Shown here: positions 20,708 to 30,390 of the stretch, piece after piece | How positions within the stretch are numbered: the first letter of the stretch is position 1 | How the letters are laid out: every line of letters begins with the position of its first letter | Source: Coccinella septempunctata | Taxonomy: Eukaryota; Arthropoda; Insecta; Coleoptera; Coccinellidae | Reading direction: 5' to 3' | DNA: 64,000 bases | Assembly: GCF_907165205.1 (NCBI RefSeq) | Contig: NC_058192.1 | Coordinates: forward strand, 35,244,001-35,308,000 | Program-made: the position numbers and the translations under genes | Notes under the pieces: model-generated | Told to the model about the DNA's origin: nothing | Seen by the model: only the letters and a program-made list of their open reading frames with translations | The model's database searches: none

Positions 20708-20860
20708 AGTTGTATACGTTGATTCTGCCTATCATTGTGCGTCGCTAACACCCTAGACACCAGGGAACCCTGTCTCCGGCTAGTAGCTGCCAGGGTAGGT
20801 TTGCTATTCTCCCTTAAAGAATAGCTGGCGCTCGAGTCCGCCGAGGAAAACCCCGTTACA

Positions 20861-21148
20861 AAGTAATCGGCAAAAGGAATAATTAAATAATTTTCAATAG
20901 GTTTCAACAATAGGAAAATTTTCAGAATATAGTCCAATTCAATTCACAGTACAACAGTTCAATACAGAGTGGCAGGTAATAAAACACAGATCAAGTTTAT
21001 TTTTCACAGTTTTCCGTTCGAGAAATAGTTACTCACTGTTCTTAGGTTTTACTCACTGTTTCGGGAATTCACTCACTGTCCGGTTAATGTTTCTCACCTC
21101 TGTTGTTTCCTAGTCGATTTTGCACGGTCCCTGCTCGGGCGCCATTTT
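20861..21148 (-). other. leader of element A next to its 5' LTR
   Basis: This is the part of the element A leader separated from the rest by the solo LTR. It carries a direct repeat ACTCACTGTTY (near 21030-21080) and ends with the primer binding site. No ORF. Confidence 0.6.
21127..21144 (-). other. gypsy primer binding site (tRNA-Lys-like)
   Basis: TGGCGCCCGAGCAGGGAC on the minus strand, four bases inside the LTR end. It is complementary to the CCA end of a lysine tRNA of the Lys3 type, one mismatch from the well-known TGGCGCCCGAACAGGGAC. Confidence 0.7.
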
Positions 21149-22531
21149 TGTAACGTGGTTTACTCGGAGGAAACTTAATCTCGAGCGCCAGCTATTCTTT
21201 TCAATAGGAAGAATAGCAAACCTACCAGAGTAGCTGCTAGCCAGAGACAGAGCTCGATGTTGTCTAGGGTGGTAGCGACAACGAAGAAGTCAAAATCGAA
21301 TTATGTAAAAGTTTATTCATTCCTTCGGAAACTAATTAGATGTACAAGTGAGATATGTGTAGGTACGAACTATGAATGATTCTATAAGCGAACATACATT
21401 CGGGAAATCCTATCCGGTCACGAGCACTTATGAAATTTATACCGGGTGTAGTGAAAAATTAACGGTTCAATAAAAAAAATGCGCCAACCAGAACTGACGG
21501 AACGAATGCTAAGGACTTGCTATACGGTATCGGTATGTAGTTGTATTTCTCCGGTATTTCTCCGCCCTTATTGAAACACAATAAGGGCGGATCTGTTCGA
21601 GACTTTTATTCGCTGCCCCAAGGGTTATAACACGCCATGACTGACAGCGAAGAAAATGTCTATTTTTAGCGCAACTACGGGATTTCACTGACTACGTGCG
21701 GTATCTCTTATTCTCTGCCCCAAGGGTTAACACGCCATGACTGACAGAAAAGAAGAGATTTCGGATTTAACACTTATGACGCGGACAGGGGGGTTGACGG
21801 AACTTTCCCCTCAGTACCCCAAGGGCTTACGCGCCATGACTGATAGCGAAGGGAAAAGTCAGACTCGCGAAACAGGGTAAGGAACGATAAAATACAACAG
21901 AAAACGATACAGTACAGCAGTGTCAAAGTTAAGGAAGTAACGGCGTAGGTCTAACAAAAAAACTGAACGGTACAGACGGGGACCTACCTCCTTTGTTTCA
22001 AGCACTCGAAACTCAAAGGATTTAAAAGAAAAACTAAAAAATTAACTCTAAGCACTGATGCAAACACAAAATGATTATTCTTCAACGGCGAAAGAAATAC
22101 CAAAAATTAATTGAATTTATAACAGAAGTCACCACGTTAGAAAGCGAAAAATCGAAAATACTGAAGCGAAGTGAAAGAACTGAAGTAAAAGTCAAAAGTG
22201 CCCGTCGCGGGGGGGGGGGGGAATTTGCTTTTATAGGCATATCCCCTCTCACGGTAAAAATCTGAAAATTCCAGAATACGACAAGAATGAAAAACGTCGT
22301 CAGCTCCGGTTTATTGCATATCAACAGATGAAAAACGTCGAAATCTTCAGCGGCATGTAAGAAAACCAACGTGAAATACAGATAAGCGGTTTTTTTACAT
22401 TTACTCTGCCTATCGGAATGAACGTACGGAATATTCGAGAATTAAAATATTTTCAAAGGCGGATATCTAAAAAGAAAGAAAATGCACTAAGATGAACTCC
22501 AATTTTCCTCAGAAAACTGGACTTCATCACA
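21149..22531 (-). repeat. 5' LTR of element A (subfamily 2)
   Basis: 1383 bp. On the minus strand it starts TGTGATGAAGTCC and ends CGTTACA. It is strongly similar over its whole length to the solo LTR at 42890-44274. TATAAAA lies within the palindrome near 22220-22250, and three hairpin modules lie at 21609-21651, 21711-21751 and about 21805-21854. It inserted into an older subfamily-1 LTR whose first 278 bp survive at 22532-22809. Confidence 0.85.
21609..21854 (-). repeat. three hairpin modules in subfamily-2 LTR
   Basis: Perfect or near-perfect stems TTCGCTG/CAGCGAA, TTTTCTG/CAGAGAA (one G-U) and an 11-of-12 pair stem TTCCCTTCGCTA/TACTGAGGGGAA (minus-strand sense) enclose the shared loop TCAGTCATGGCGYGT..CCCTTGGGG. 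In the solo LTR at 43331-43372 the first stem is TTCGCTA/TAGCGAA, a compensatory change. Confidence 0.7.
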
Positions 22532-22809
22532 AGACATTTTAATTTCGACTTATCTGTGCTAGCGACCAAAAAAACACGGTTATCTTCCAATTCAGGATGT
22601 TTTATACGGTGCGACATCGTTTTTAGGAAATAAAAACGGAATAAAAACGGTACGGTATGTTTACAAATCCGAACGATGTCGGAATCCTGAATTGGAAATT
22701 CGAAAAGATTTCTCGGAAAATTAATGCAAAACAAAATTATTTAAAAATGAAAACTAAAATAATGATTCTAAAATGAGGGGGTAGGTTTGAAAACTACCCT
22801 CTCGTTACA
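22532..22809 (-). repeat. 5' fragment of a subfamily-1 LTR
   Basis: On the minus strand it begins TGTAACGAGAGGGTAG at 22809 and follows LTR 19580-20860 through the U3 palindrome, up to AAGTCGAAATTAAAA. There it is cut by the 5' LTR of element A. Its outer edge meets gag of element B at 22810, so the subfamily-1 element inserted into element B first. Confidence 0.75.
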
Positions 22810-23698
22810 AAGTTTTTGAATCAGTGTATGAATTACTACGAAAGGATACGGGGGATTGGTTCATTCCCAGGAGAGGTACTTTCGAGGACTGGGAGGATTT
22901 TAGCAAGCAACTGAAAGAAGCATTTCTGCCAGATAACTACGAGGAGAATCTGTTGGAGGAAATAAAAAGGCGAACACAGGGCCCTGAAGAAAAGTTGCTT
23001 CTGTATGTTACCCGGATGCAGAACTTATTCCAGAAACTCACCTATGCAAAACCATCCGAAGTGGAACAGATCCAACTTATCCGACAGAGGTTGATTCCGC
23101 CCTTGCAGCAGGCCTTGGCCTTCCAGGAGACCAAGACTTATGATGAACTTCTCCGTAAGGGAAAAGTTTTCGAACTGGTCCAGTGGCAGATGAGCCAGTA
23201 CACCCGGCCACCCTCAAAACCAGGTTTCGTGGAGGAACCTCACCTGACGTACAGTCCCCGTCATCTGAACCGATGTCAAGCGGGTTTTTCTGTGGATACC
23301 GGAGAGCAGGTTCGCCAAACAATCGAGCACAGGGAGTCCGTCCCGCCGACGCGGGCCGACCAGACGCGATTTTCTCCGCCGGGGGAAAGCCGTCCAGGGC
23401 CGCCCAGGTCCAGAGAGTCAATAGTCCAGAGGCAGGAATCTCACCGTCCGACGTCTGGAGACAGGTCCGGAGGTCGATCCAGACCTTCAACACCTCCACC
23501 CCGCCGTCCAGCCGAAGATAGCCACGCTGACCGGACCGAACCACCATCAGGGAGGAAAGGTCCTTCCAGACACAGTGTTTCCGATGTGGTGGATATGGCC
23601 ACATGCGTCGAGAATGTCGCAGGCCACCGAAAATCTTCTGTTCTCGATGCCAGAGGGAAAATATTCTCTCACGAGACTGTCCGTGTTCGGGAAACTGA
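22810..23698 (+). pseudogene. gag: Gag of element B, 5'-truncated
   Basis: Capsid and nucleocapsid polyprotein. From 22824 the retrotransposon-Gag capsid domain is visible (YELLRKDTGDWFIPRRGTFE, WEDFSKQLKEAFLPDNYEEN, QLIRQRLIPPLQQALAF). A Pro/Arg/Ser-rich linker follows, then, in another frame, the nucleocapsid CFRCGGYGHMRREC plus FCSRCQRENILSRDCPC. A frameshift therefore lies between about 23300 and 23570. The stop TGA is at 23696-23698. The 5' edge is the insertion point of a subfamily-1 LTR. Confidence 0.85.
23689..23695 (+). promoter_or_regulatory. -1 programmed frameshift heptamer GGGAAAC
   Basis: In the Gag frame the sequence is G GGA AAC TGA, a canonical X XXY YYZ heptamer placed right at the Gag stop codon. 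Slipping back one base gives GGG AAA CTG ACT, the first codons of the Pol frame (GKLTPL). Element A keeps the same frame relation. Confidence 0.7.
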
Positions 23699-26590
23699 CT
23701 CCACTGGCACCGACTACCTGTAATGATAACCGTCCGTTAATAGAGGTCAGAATAGCCGGCAAACACTTCCGAGCACTGATAGATACCGGAGCGACCTGGA
23801 GTTTCTGCAGTCAGGCCGTATCCGATCAGTGTGAAAGTAAAGGAATCACAGGACAAACAATGCACAACAGTTTCGCCGTAATAGCGAACGGACAAACCAC
23901 CGTCACACCGAAACTGTACACCACCACCGTGCAAATTTCCGATTACACACTGCCTGATTTGAAATTCTTACCGGTTGACATTATTCTGGGGATGGATGTT
24001 CTGTCGACTTTCAAGTTTTTTGTAAATCTCAGTACCGCCGAGTGCTTCCTGGAAGGCCGACTGATCTCGAAACCGATGACCCCCGTCAAAACCACCGCAG
24101 AAGTTCACACCGCCGAAAAACACCTATTGAAACTGACGGAGTCTCAGAAACAGGAGCTGGAAGCGTTTCTGAAAGAAGAATTAAAGAAGTTTGAAGACCT
24201 ATATGGTATAACCGAACCGACCTGATTGAACATAAGATCAAACTGAAACCGGGCACCGAACCGATCAAACAACGATACCGACCCCTTAACCCGAAAATGC
24301 AGGAGATCTTCAATCAGGAAGTAGACCGTATGCTGGCTGAGGGAGTGATTGAACCCTCAAGTCACCGTGGAGCTCACCGGTAGTATTGAACAGAAAGAAG
24401 GACGGAAAATACCGTTTTTGCATCGACTTCCGTGCCGTCAACCAAGTTTCTGTAAAAGATGCATACCCGTTACCGTACATTTTTGGGATTCTGGATAAAC
24501 TGCGTAAGGCCAAATACATCTCCACACTGGATCTGAAACAAGGATACTGGCAGATACCATTAGCAAAGGAGAGCCGTCCGATTACTGACTTCACAGTTCC
24601 AGGAAGGGGATTGTTCCAGTTCACCGTCATGCCGTTTCGTCTTCACGCTAGTCCAGCCACATTCCAGAGATTCTTAGACACCGTTATTGGAACCTGAGGC
24701 GTTCGCTTACCTGGACGATATAGTTGTCCTGGGGGAAACTTCCGAGGAACACCTGGATAACTTAAGAGAAGTATTCCGGCGGTTGAGAGAAGCCAATCTT
24801 CGTCTCAACCCCGAAAAGTGTGACTTTGTGCGAAAATCCCTAAAATACCAAGAACATGTCGTCACCTCCGAAGGAATCTGTACCGACCCGGATAAAGTTT
24901 CGTCTATCGTAGCATTCCCAGCGCCGGAAACCATCCGTGAATTGCGCCTTTTTCTGGGAGTTGCTAGCTGGTACCGCCGTTTTATAGAGAACTTTTCCGA
25001 TGTCGTTTCACGGTTAACTCACCTGTTAAAGAAAAAACCACGTTGGAAGTGGGGTGAGGAACAACAAAAAGCGTTCGACCTCCTGAAACAAAAACTGACC
25101 GAATCACCGATCCTGGCCTGTCCACATGACCACATGAGTCTGAAATGGCTGAATTCCATCAAGTCAACGTCCGGAAGAATTGCTCGATGGGCCGTTTTCC
25201 TTCAGCAATTCGACTTTGAAGTCCAATACCGGAAAGGTGCCCTGAACAAAGTCGCCGACAGTCTGTCCCGAAACCCGTTACCGTCTGTAGATTCCGTATG
25301 CCTGGCCGACGTCGAAGTTCGCTGCAGTTGGTACAACAAAAAGCTCCAAGAGGTACAAAGACACCCAGAAGATTTCCCGGACTACGCCGTTGAAGATGGG
25401 AAACTGTATCGTCACTTCTGGGACTCTTCCGACTTTACTGAAGTTGGATCCGGACAACTATGGAAGCTCTGTGTGCCCACCGACAACGACTGGAGGTCCT
25501 GAAAGAAAATCACGATTCTGAATTAGCTGGTCACCTGGAAATCTCCAAAACCATCTCTCGGCTAGCCCGAAATTATTACTGGCCAGGGATGTTCAGAGAT
25601 GTCGCAAGATACGTAAGAAACTGCCCATCCTGTCAAAGGTACAAAGTACCACAACAGAAGACGCCTGGAAAAATGCAACCATATAGAATGACTGATGCAC
25701 CGTTCCAAGAGGCCTGTACAGATGTGGTTGGGCCACTTCCCCGTTCCAAGAAGGGGAATTCTTACGTAGTGGTGATGCAGGACCGTTTCACGAAGTGGGT
25801 TGAATGCCGTCCGTTGCGGAAAGCCACCGCTAAAACCGTTTACTCAGCCCTATATGAACAGGTTATACTCCGATATGGCTGTCCGAAACTGGTGATATCT
25901 GACAACAGGGTACAGTATGACAGTAGACTGTTCAAAAACAGTCTCCGAGAACTAAACATTGCCCACCGTTTTACCCCTCCGTATACACCACAGTGCAACG
26001 CCGTAAAACGAGCCAATCGTACGTTGAAAACTATGATAGGTCAGTTCTGTGAAGCCGACCACCGTACTTGGAATGAGAAATTAGGTGAACTAATTTTCGC
26101 CCTGAACACCGCCAAACAAGAATCTACAGGATTCACACCGGCATTTCTGAACTATGGAAGGGAATTAACAGTTCCAAAGGCAATCTATTCGTCAAACATC
26201 CAAGACGACGACACCGAGGAGACAAACAGAAGCCCCGAAGAAAGTAGAGCAATTCTTACTCACCGTACAGAACAAATCCGTCATCTTCAGGAGGCCTTTG
26301 AGTTTGTCAATACCAGGTTGTACCGTGCATTTGAGCAACAGGCTCACCATTACAACCTCCGTCGAAGAGAAGTTCGTTTTTATGTCGGTGATAGAGTTCT
26401 GCGCCGTGCTAATCCGTTGTCATCCGCTGTTGATAGCTTTGCAGCCAAACTGGCTCCGAAGTTCTCTGGTCCGTATACCGTTGTGAAAGTAATTTCACCC
26501 GTTGTTTATAACCTGAAAGATGACAGTGGTAAGAAAATCACCAATATTCATGTGAAGGATTTAAAACCGTTTCATCCGTCAGATCGTTAG
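23692..26590 (+). pseudogene. pol: Ty3/gypsy Pol, element B (frameshifts, RNase H deletion)
   Basis: Protease FRALIDTGATWSFCSQAV and IILGMDVLSTFKF; a break near 24215. RT FCIDFRAVNQVSVKDAYPLP, YISTLDLKQGYWQIPLAKES; a short deletion and frame change at about 24690, then FAYLDDIVVLGE. The RNase H domain has lost its first half: ILACP joins directly to HDHMSLKWL near 25123. Integrase after a break at about 25480: CPSCQRYK, DVVGPLP, VISDNRVQYDS (the usual N-G is N-R), NAVKRANRTLK (the catalytic-region E of VERANRT is K), ending KDLKPFHPSDR at 26590. The loss of conserved residues shows this copy is inactive. Confidence 0.92.
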
Positions 26591-26731
26591 TGAGTATACC
26601 GTATATGACCGTTTAGGATATCTACCGAACTCACCATTTGGTCCCGGTCTCATTCGAGGGGTTTCCCGTTTCGGCCGCCAGATCCCTCCGGCCGTCAGTA
26701 TTGACCGTGTTGAACGTAAAATCAGTTTCAG

Positions 26732-26970
26732 ATGTCCGACTTGCAGACAACCGTATCCGGGGCGTGCTGGCGTTGTGGCCTCCCCGGACCGAACTGGCTG
26801 ACTAGGGGGCCGTCGGGTCGAAGCTGTGACCGTTGTGGCCTGTGACTGCATCGAGGGTAGGGAGGACACCCCGTGGCCGCGTCGGATGCTGACGAGCGAA
26901 GAGCTCGCTCTTTGAGCATGCCCGAGATGCTCCACCGATCCGCAGCACCTCCACTTGGTAAACTAGTTAA
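26732..26970 (+). pseudogene. decayed zinc-knuckle accessory copy before kinase (B)
   Basis: A 37-codon ORF starts ATGTCCGAC right after TTTCAG and contains CWRCGLPGPN and CDRCGL before a stop. Downstream, in another frame, comes RRMLTSEELAL-stop-ACPRCS, which matches the C-terminal MPTSRELALRACPRC of the zinc-knuckle protein in element A. It is therefore a degraded second copy of that gene, lying between integrase and kinase. Element A has only about 250 bp here and no such copy. Confidence 0.55.
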
Positions 26971-27215
26971 ATAACCGTTTTACCTTTCCTCCCCTCGGTA
27001 GGTAACATTTCCACCGTACTCCGTCCTACTCCAGGCATGCAGTCCGTGGCCCCATGCCGGGTTGTGAATCCGCACCGTCCTTTCTTCAGTACATCACAAG
27101 TTGTCCGGCCCCTAGAGAAAAAATATAATAAATAAATGTTTCTTTTCACTTAATGAGGATGCGGCACCCGGACCAGCCAGAACCGTGCTGTGTATGAATA
27201 TTTGTACTAATATTG

Positions 27216-27229
27216 ATTACCGTTACAGG
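27216..27229 (+). promoter_or_regulatory. candidate 3' splice site at kinase start (B)
   Basis: TACTAATATTGATTACCGTTACAG ends at 27228, one base before the kinase ATG, with a TACTAAT branch-point-like sequence about 20 bases upstream. It matches the position of TTTCAG before the kinase of element A. Confidence 0.45.
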
Positions 27230-28224
27230 ATGGAGAAATACTGTTTAGAGGCCATTCTGGGGGAAGGCGGTTTGGCCGCGTTTTTAGTGCCAGGAAACGT
27301 GTCCAAGAGGGCCAACGCCGTGCCGTCAAGGAGGTCCACCTGGATCCCGTAGCCGCCAGGGAAGCAGAATTTATGGGCCTCTTTGACCACCGCAATATCG
27401 TACCGCTCATCGAGACGTTGGTGGAGCCCCCACACCCTTATCTAGTCTTGCCGTTGTGTGAGGAGGATTTGGGGACATTCCTCGCCCGCGAGGGTCCGAG
27501 AAGGAACCCCTCGTCCTTCTTCCGGGTGGTCCGCCAGATCGCTGTGGGCCTCGCAGAATGCCATCGGCAGAGCGTGGTCCACCGCGATCTGAAACCCGGC
27601 AACGTGCTGAGACAGGGGGCTCGGTTTATGCCGACTTTGGAGTGGCCAAGCAAATAACACCGTGCCGACCACTCCTGACAGAGTTGGCTGACACTCCGAT
27701 TTATTGGAGCACGGAACAACACCGCAGGGAACCGTACAACACCGCGGTGGACCTGTGGCCCTGCCAGACCGACGGCCCGGCTACGGAGCACTGGGCCTCT
27801 TCCCCGGGCGGAGAACGCCAGAGGGAGTTGGCTCAACTACACCCGTCCGTTGTCTGGTTTGTCGAAGGGCTTTTGATGGACGAGCCGTCCCTCTGCCGAC
27901 CAGTGGGAGTGGCCGGCCGTTCATCTGTCCACCGTGGTGGACTTGGAGACAACCCCGTCGCCACCGTCCGATGGTCCGTGGATAGTCCGCTTACCACCGG
28001 ACCTGGCACACCGTCTAAACACCGCACCGCAACCCCCAGAGTGGACCCAGAGCCTAAAGCGGAAAGTGAGGGCGCTCCTGCCGGAAGGCAGGGGCGGTCC
28101 GCGAGCCCGTCACCGCTTTAGGTTCCCGTCCGGCTGCGTCCGCCTCATTTGGGTGCCGCCAGAAACGGACAAAACAAGAGGTACTCCGTCTCTCTGTCCT
28201 AGGATAGAGAGAAGTCAAGAATAA
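27230..28224 (+). pseudogene. Ser/Thr protein kinase carried by gypsy element B
   Basis: Homologue of the kinase in element A at the same place in the element. MEKYCLEAILGEGG starts at 27230, one base after CAG. A one-base loss at about 27271 shifts the frame. It continues FGRVFSARKR, AVKEV (lysine), HRNIVPLIETL, YLVLPLCEEDL, catalytic loop HRDLKPGNVL, another shift at about 27625, YADFGVAK (DFG), YWSTEQHR (APE replaced by STE), AVDLW. A deletion of helix F/G follows, then HPSVVWFVEGLLMDEPS and a conserved C-terminal FRFPSGCVRLIWVP. It is clearly non-functional here. The shared C-terminal tail shows both copies come from one captured gene. Confidence 0.85.
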
Positions 28225-28276
28225 AAATATATACATATATACTAACGATCATGCAGAAATAGTACCATACTTACCT

Positions 28277-28290
28277 GTCTCTTTTTCTAG
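28277..28290 (+). promoter_or_regulatory. candidate 3' splice site before zinc-knuckle ORF (B)
   Basis: CTGTCTCTTTTTCTAG, a strong pyrimidine tract plus TAG ending at 28290, lies 48 bases before the ATG of the zinc-knuckle ORF. A donor-like AAGAG|GTACTC lies upstream at about 28180, and LTR donors are also possible partners. Confidence 0.5.
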
Positions 28291-28338
28291 AAGGAACCGA
28301 CCGTTGAGGCCCCGAATTTTCCCCCATCTGACACCGCA

Positions 28339-29055
28339 ATGGCGGACGATAACATGGAGGTGGAAATCCTAGACCGTCTCGACAGGGAGCTGGGATTTGT
28401 GGACCCCGAGGAGGTGGACATGCCGGAGGATCCACCCAGACCGGTCCCCTTACCGTTGGGAGCAGCGAAGGCCTTCCTCCGCCCGACGCCGAATACCGCC
28501 GCCGGTTGCTCCGCAACACCGTCCCCAGCGCTCGGACCGGCGAAACTACCAGGGACAACACCACCCAGGGAGAAGGTCCCATCCGGCACCATCGAACCCT
28601 GGGGAAAAACAGGAGTCAGTAAAAGGTACCTGGACACGAAAGCAAGGATACGGAAGGGAACAGAAAAACAAGAGCAACAAACCAACAAAGACGAGTACCT
28701 ACCCCCAAACATAAGAACCGTTGGGACTATGGGCTCCCAGGTGTATGTCGAACTCCGCCCGGGTTTGTGTTGGAGGTGCGGCCAGGGGGAACACACCAGA
28801 GCCACCTTTAGCAGAACCCCCATACTGTTCTGCAGCCACTGTGGTCTGTTGGACATCCTCTCCCGGAACTGTCCATGTGGAGATGCGAAGAAGAAAGGTC
28901 CAACACCGTCTCCTACTGGTCCAGGGAACAAGAAGCTCCGTACCGCTCCAGTCCAGAAGAAGGAACCGCTCCCCCGGAAGGCGTCCAAGAAGCTGACCCA
29001 GGCCTGCCCAAGGTGCCACTACGTGGCCAAAACCTACGACAAGAAGTCCCGTTAA
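28339..29055 (+). CDS. accessory zinc-knuckle protein (nucleocapsid-like), element B
   Basis: An open 238-codon ORF. N-terminus MEVEILDRLDRELGFVDPEE (acidic), then PPRPVPLPLGAAKAFLRP, a variable middle, RTVGTMGSQVYVELRP, and a knuckle CWRCGQGEHTRATF in which the last Cys of the C-x2-C-x4-H-x4-C pattern has become Phe. It continues with FCSHCGLLDILSRNCPC and a basic C-terminus QACPRCHYVAKTYDKKSR. It is homologous along its whole length to the element A protein and, in the knuckle, to Gag nucleocapsid. The ATG at 28339 is chosen because it matches the element A start and follows a splice-acceptor-like site. The role is unknown; RNA or DNA binding is inferred. Confidence 0.7.
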   Translation: MADDNMEVEILDRLDRELGFVDPEEVDMPEDPPRPVPLPLGAAKAFLRPTPNTAAGCSATPSPALGPAKLPGTTPPREKVPSGTIEPWGKTGVSKRYLDTKARIRKGTEKQEQQTNKDEYLPPNIRTVGTMGSQVYVELRPGLCWRCGQGEHTRATFSRTPILFCSHCGLLDILSRNCPCGDAKKKGPTPSPTGPGNKKLRTAPVQKKEPLPRKASKKLTQACPRCHYVAKTYDKKSR

Positions 29056-30390
29056 TGACCGAAATTGAAATAAACCGTACCGTACTAATCACCGATAATT
29101 AATGGGATACATCCGTTCTGTCTGACTCTATTTCACTCTTCTGTTACCGTTAAAAATTATATTCATCACCGCAAATAGGTTAGTAATGGGGTACTACCGC
29201 TGCTTTCACCGAATAAGTGCCCAGGTGAGTGAAATAGAGCCTTATACTTGTATCTCCTTATTAACTGACAAAATGTACATACCTATATTTCCGCGATTCC
29301 ACCATAACCGATAGATCTAACCTGGTCTGCCAGTGTTGGAAGATTCTGTTCCGTACAGTTTTGTTTGTTCTGTGCAGTTTTTATTGCCACCAAACAGGGC
29401 CGTCTGACTGTCCGATATCCAGCAGAAAATTCCGTTAATTCACTGGAAAAACAGGAACCGCTACCGTTAATTCAATTTTCTGTATTAATTGTGGGACCGA
29501 TAATAACAAGTGAGATACACCCGTCCTGTCTGTCTCTATTACACCCCTGTGTCACCGTTAAATACAATAACCGAATAGAAAATAGCAATAGAAAGCTGAC
29601 ACCGCTTACACCGATATTACAAACTGGCCTGAACGGTAAGTGAAATAAAACATTACATTTGTATCTCCTTATTAAAATTACCGACCGTACTTACCGTTTC
29701 TTCCGAAATTCCACCGTACACCCTGTTATCCCTCTGCTCCAGGGTATCAGTATACTAAATGCTTTTCTCTCTTTTATGCAACCTGCAACTGCTGCCGATT
29801 CCAACACCCTCGGAGAAGTTCACAACCGTCACAGGGGGAGTCAACGACGCCCATTGATGTTCCAAACTACCCTGGTTGGATGATGTTGGCGACTGTTAAC
29901 CCCCATGGCATGTGCCCGGAGCCGGCTTTGCGAAGTCCACCCTAAAATGGTCCAGAAATAACACAACGAATGACAAATCGAAATCTTTGAAGATTCCATT
30001 CTGCACTGTTTCCACGATTTTCCGGCATTTCTTTCACCGATGGAAATGGAAATTGAAATTTGGAACCACCCGGCGTAATTTGACAATTGGAGGTTAGCTG
30101 ATAGACTACAGAACTAATCTTTGACAGAACTTCGTCACGTCACCGACTACCGACAGCACCACCAAAGCGGACACACGTCAACGCGGACCATAGAGTGGGA
30201 GCAACCGAGATAGCATTAGCCGAGTATACGCCACCTGGAGTAGATTAGGTGAACTTGTTTGATGTAAATCCGATCTCAATCGTCTTGCCGTGAATAGTTA
30301 AACCGTTAACCGGACTTAGTAGATTTCACCGTGAAAAATTTAATCCACTATTTCATCGTGGATTCAATTTTTCTACCGACGCCCCGGGGA
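29056..30390 (+). other. 3' region of element B with direct repeats
   Basis: No conserved ORF. Two related segments of roughly 200 bp occur at about 29100-29310 and 29505-29710. Both contain GATACAYCCGTYCTGTCTG, CTGTNACCGTTAAA and TTGTATCTCCTTATTAA. The region ends GACGCCCCGGGGA directly before the 3' LTR, a weak candidate polypurine tract. Confidence 0.5.

Larger units (their letters stand above)
19580..20860 (+). repeat. solo gypsy LTR (subfamily 1) inside element A leader
   Basis: 1281 bp from TGTAACGAGAGGG to CCCCGTTACA. It is flanked by the 4-bp duplication AAGT (19576-19579 and 20861-20864), which shows a genuine insertion followed by LTR-LTR recombination. It includes U3 palindromes (19692-19790), a TATA box at 19912-19918, a splice donor-like site at 20129/20130, three hairpin modules (20225-20465) and AATAAA at 20702. 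It is the same subfamily as the 3' LTR of element B. Confidence 0.9.
11983..22531 (-). mobile_element. Ty3/gypsy element A carrying kinase and zinc-knuckle genes
   Basis: Minus-strand order: 5' LTR (22531-21149), primer binding site (21144-21127), leader interrupted by a solo LTR (19580-20860, TSD AAGT), gag (18881-17728), pol (17737-14549), protein kinase (14298-13233), zinc-knuckle protein (13095-12307), short 3' region. No 3' LTR is found: at about 11982 it meets copy C. Pol is one long frame with a single stop, so this copy is comparatively young. Gag has lost its core. The same gene order occurs in element B. Confidence 0.85.
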
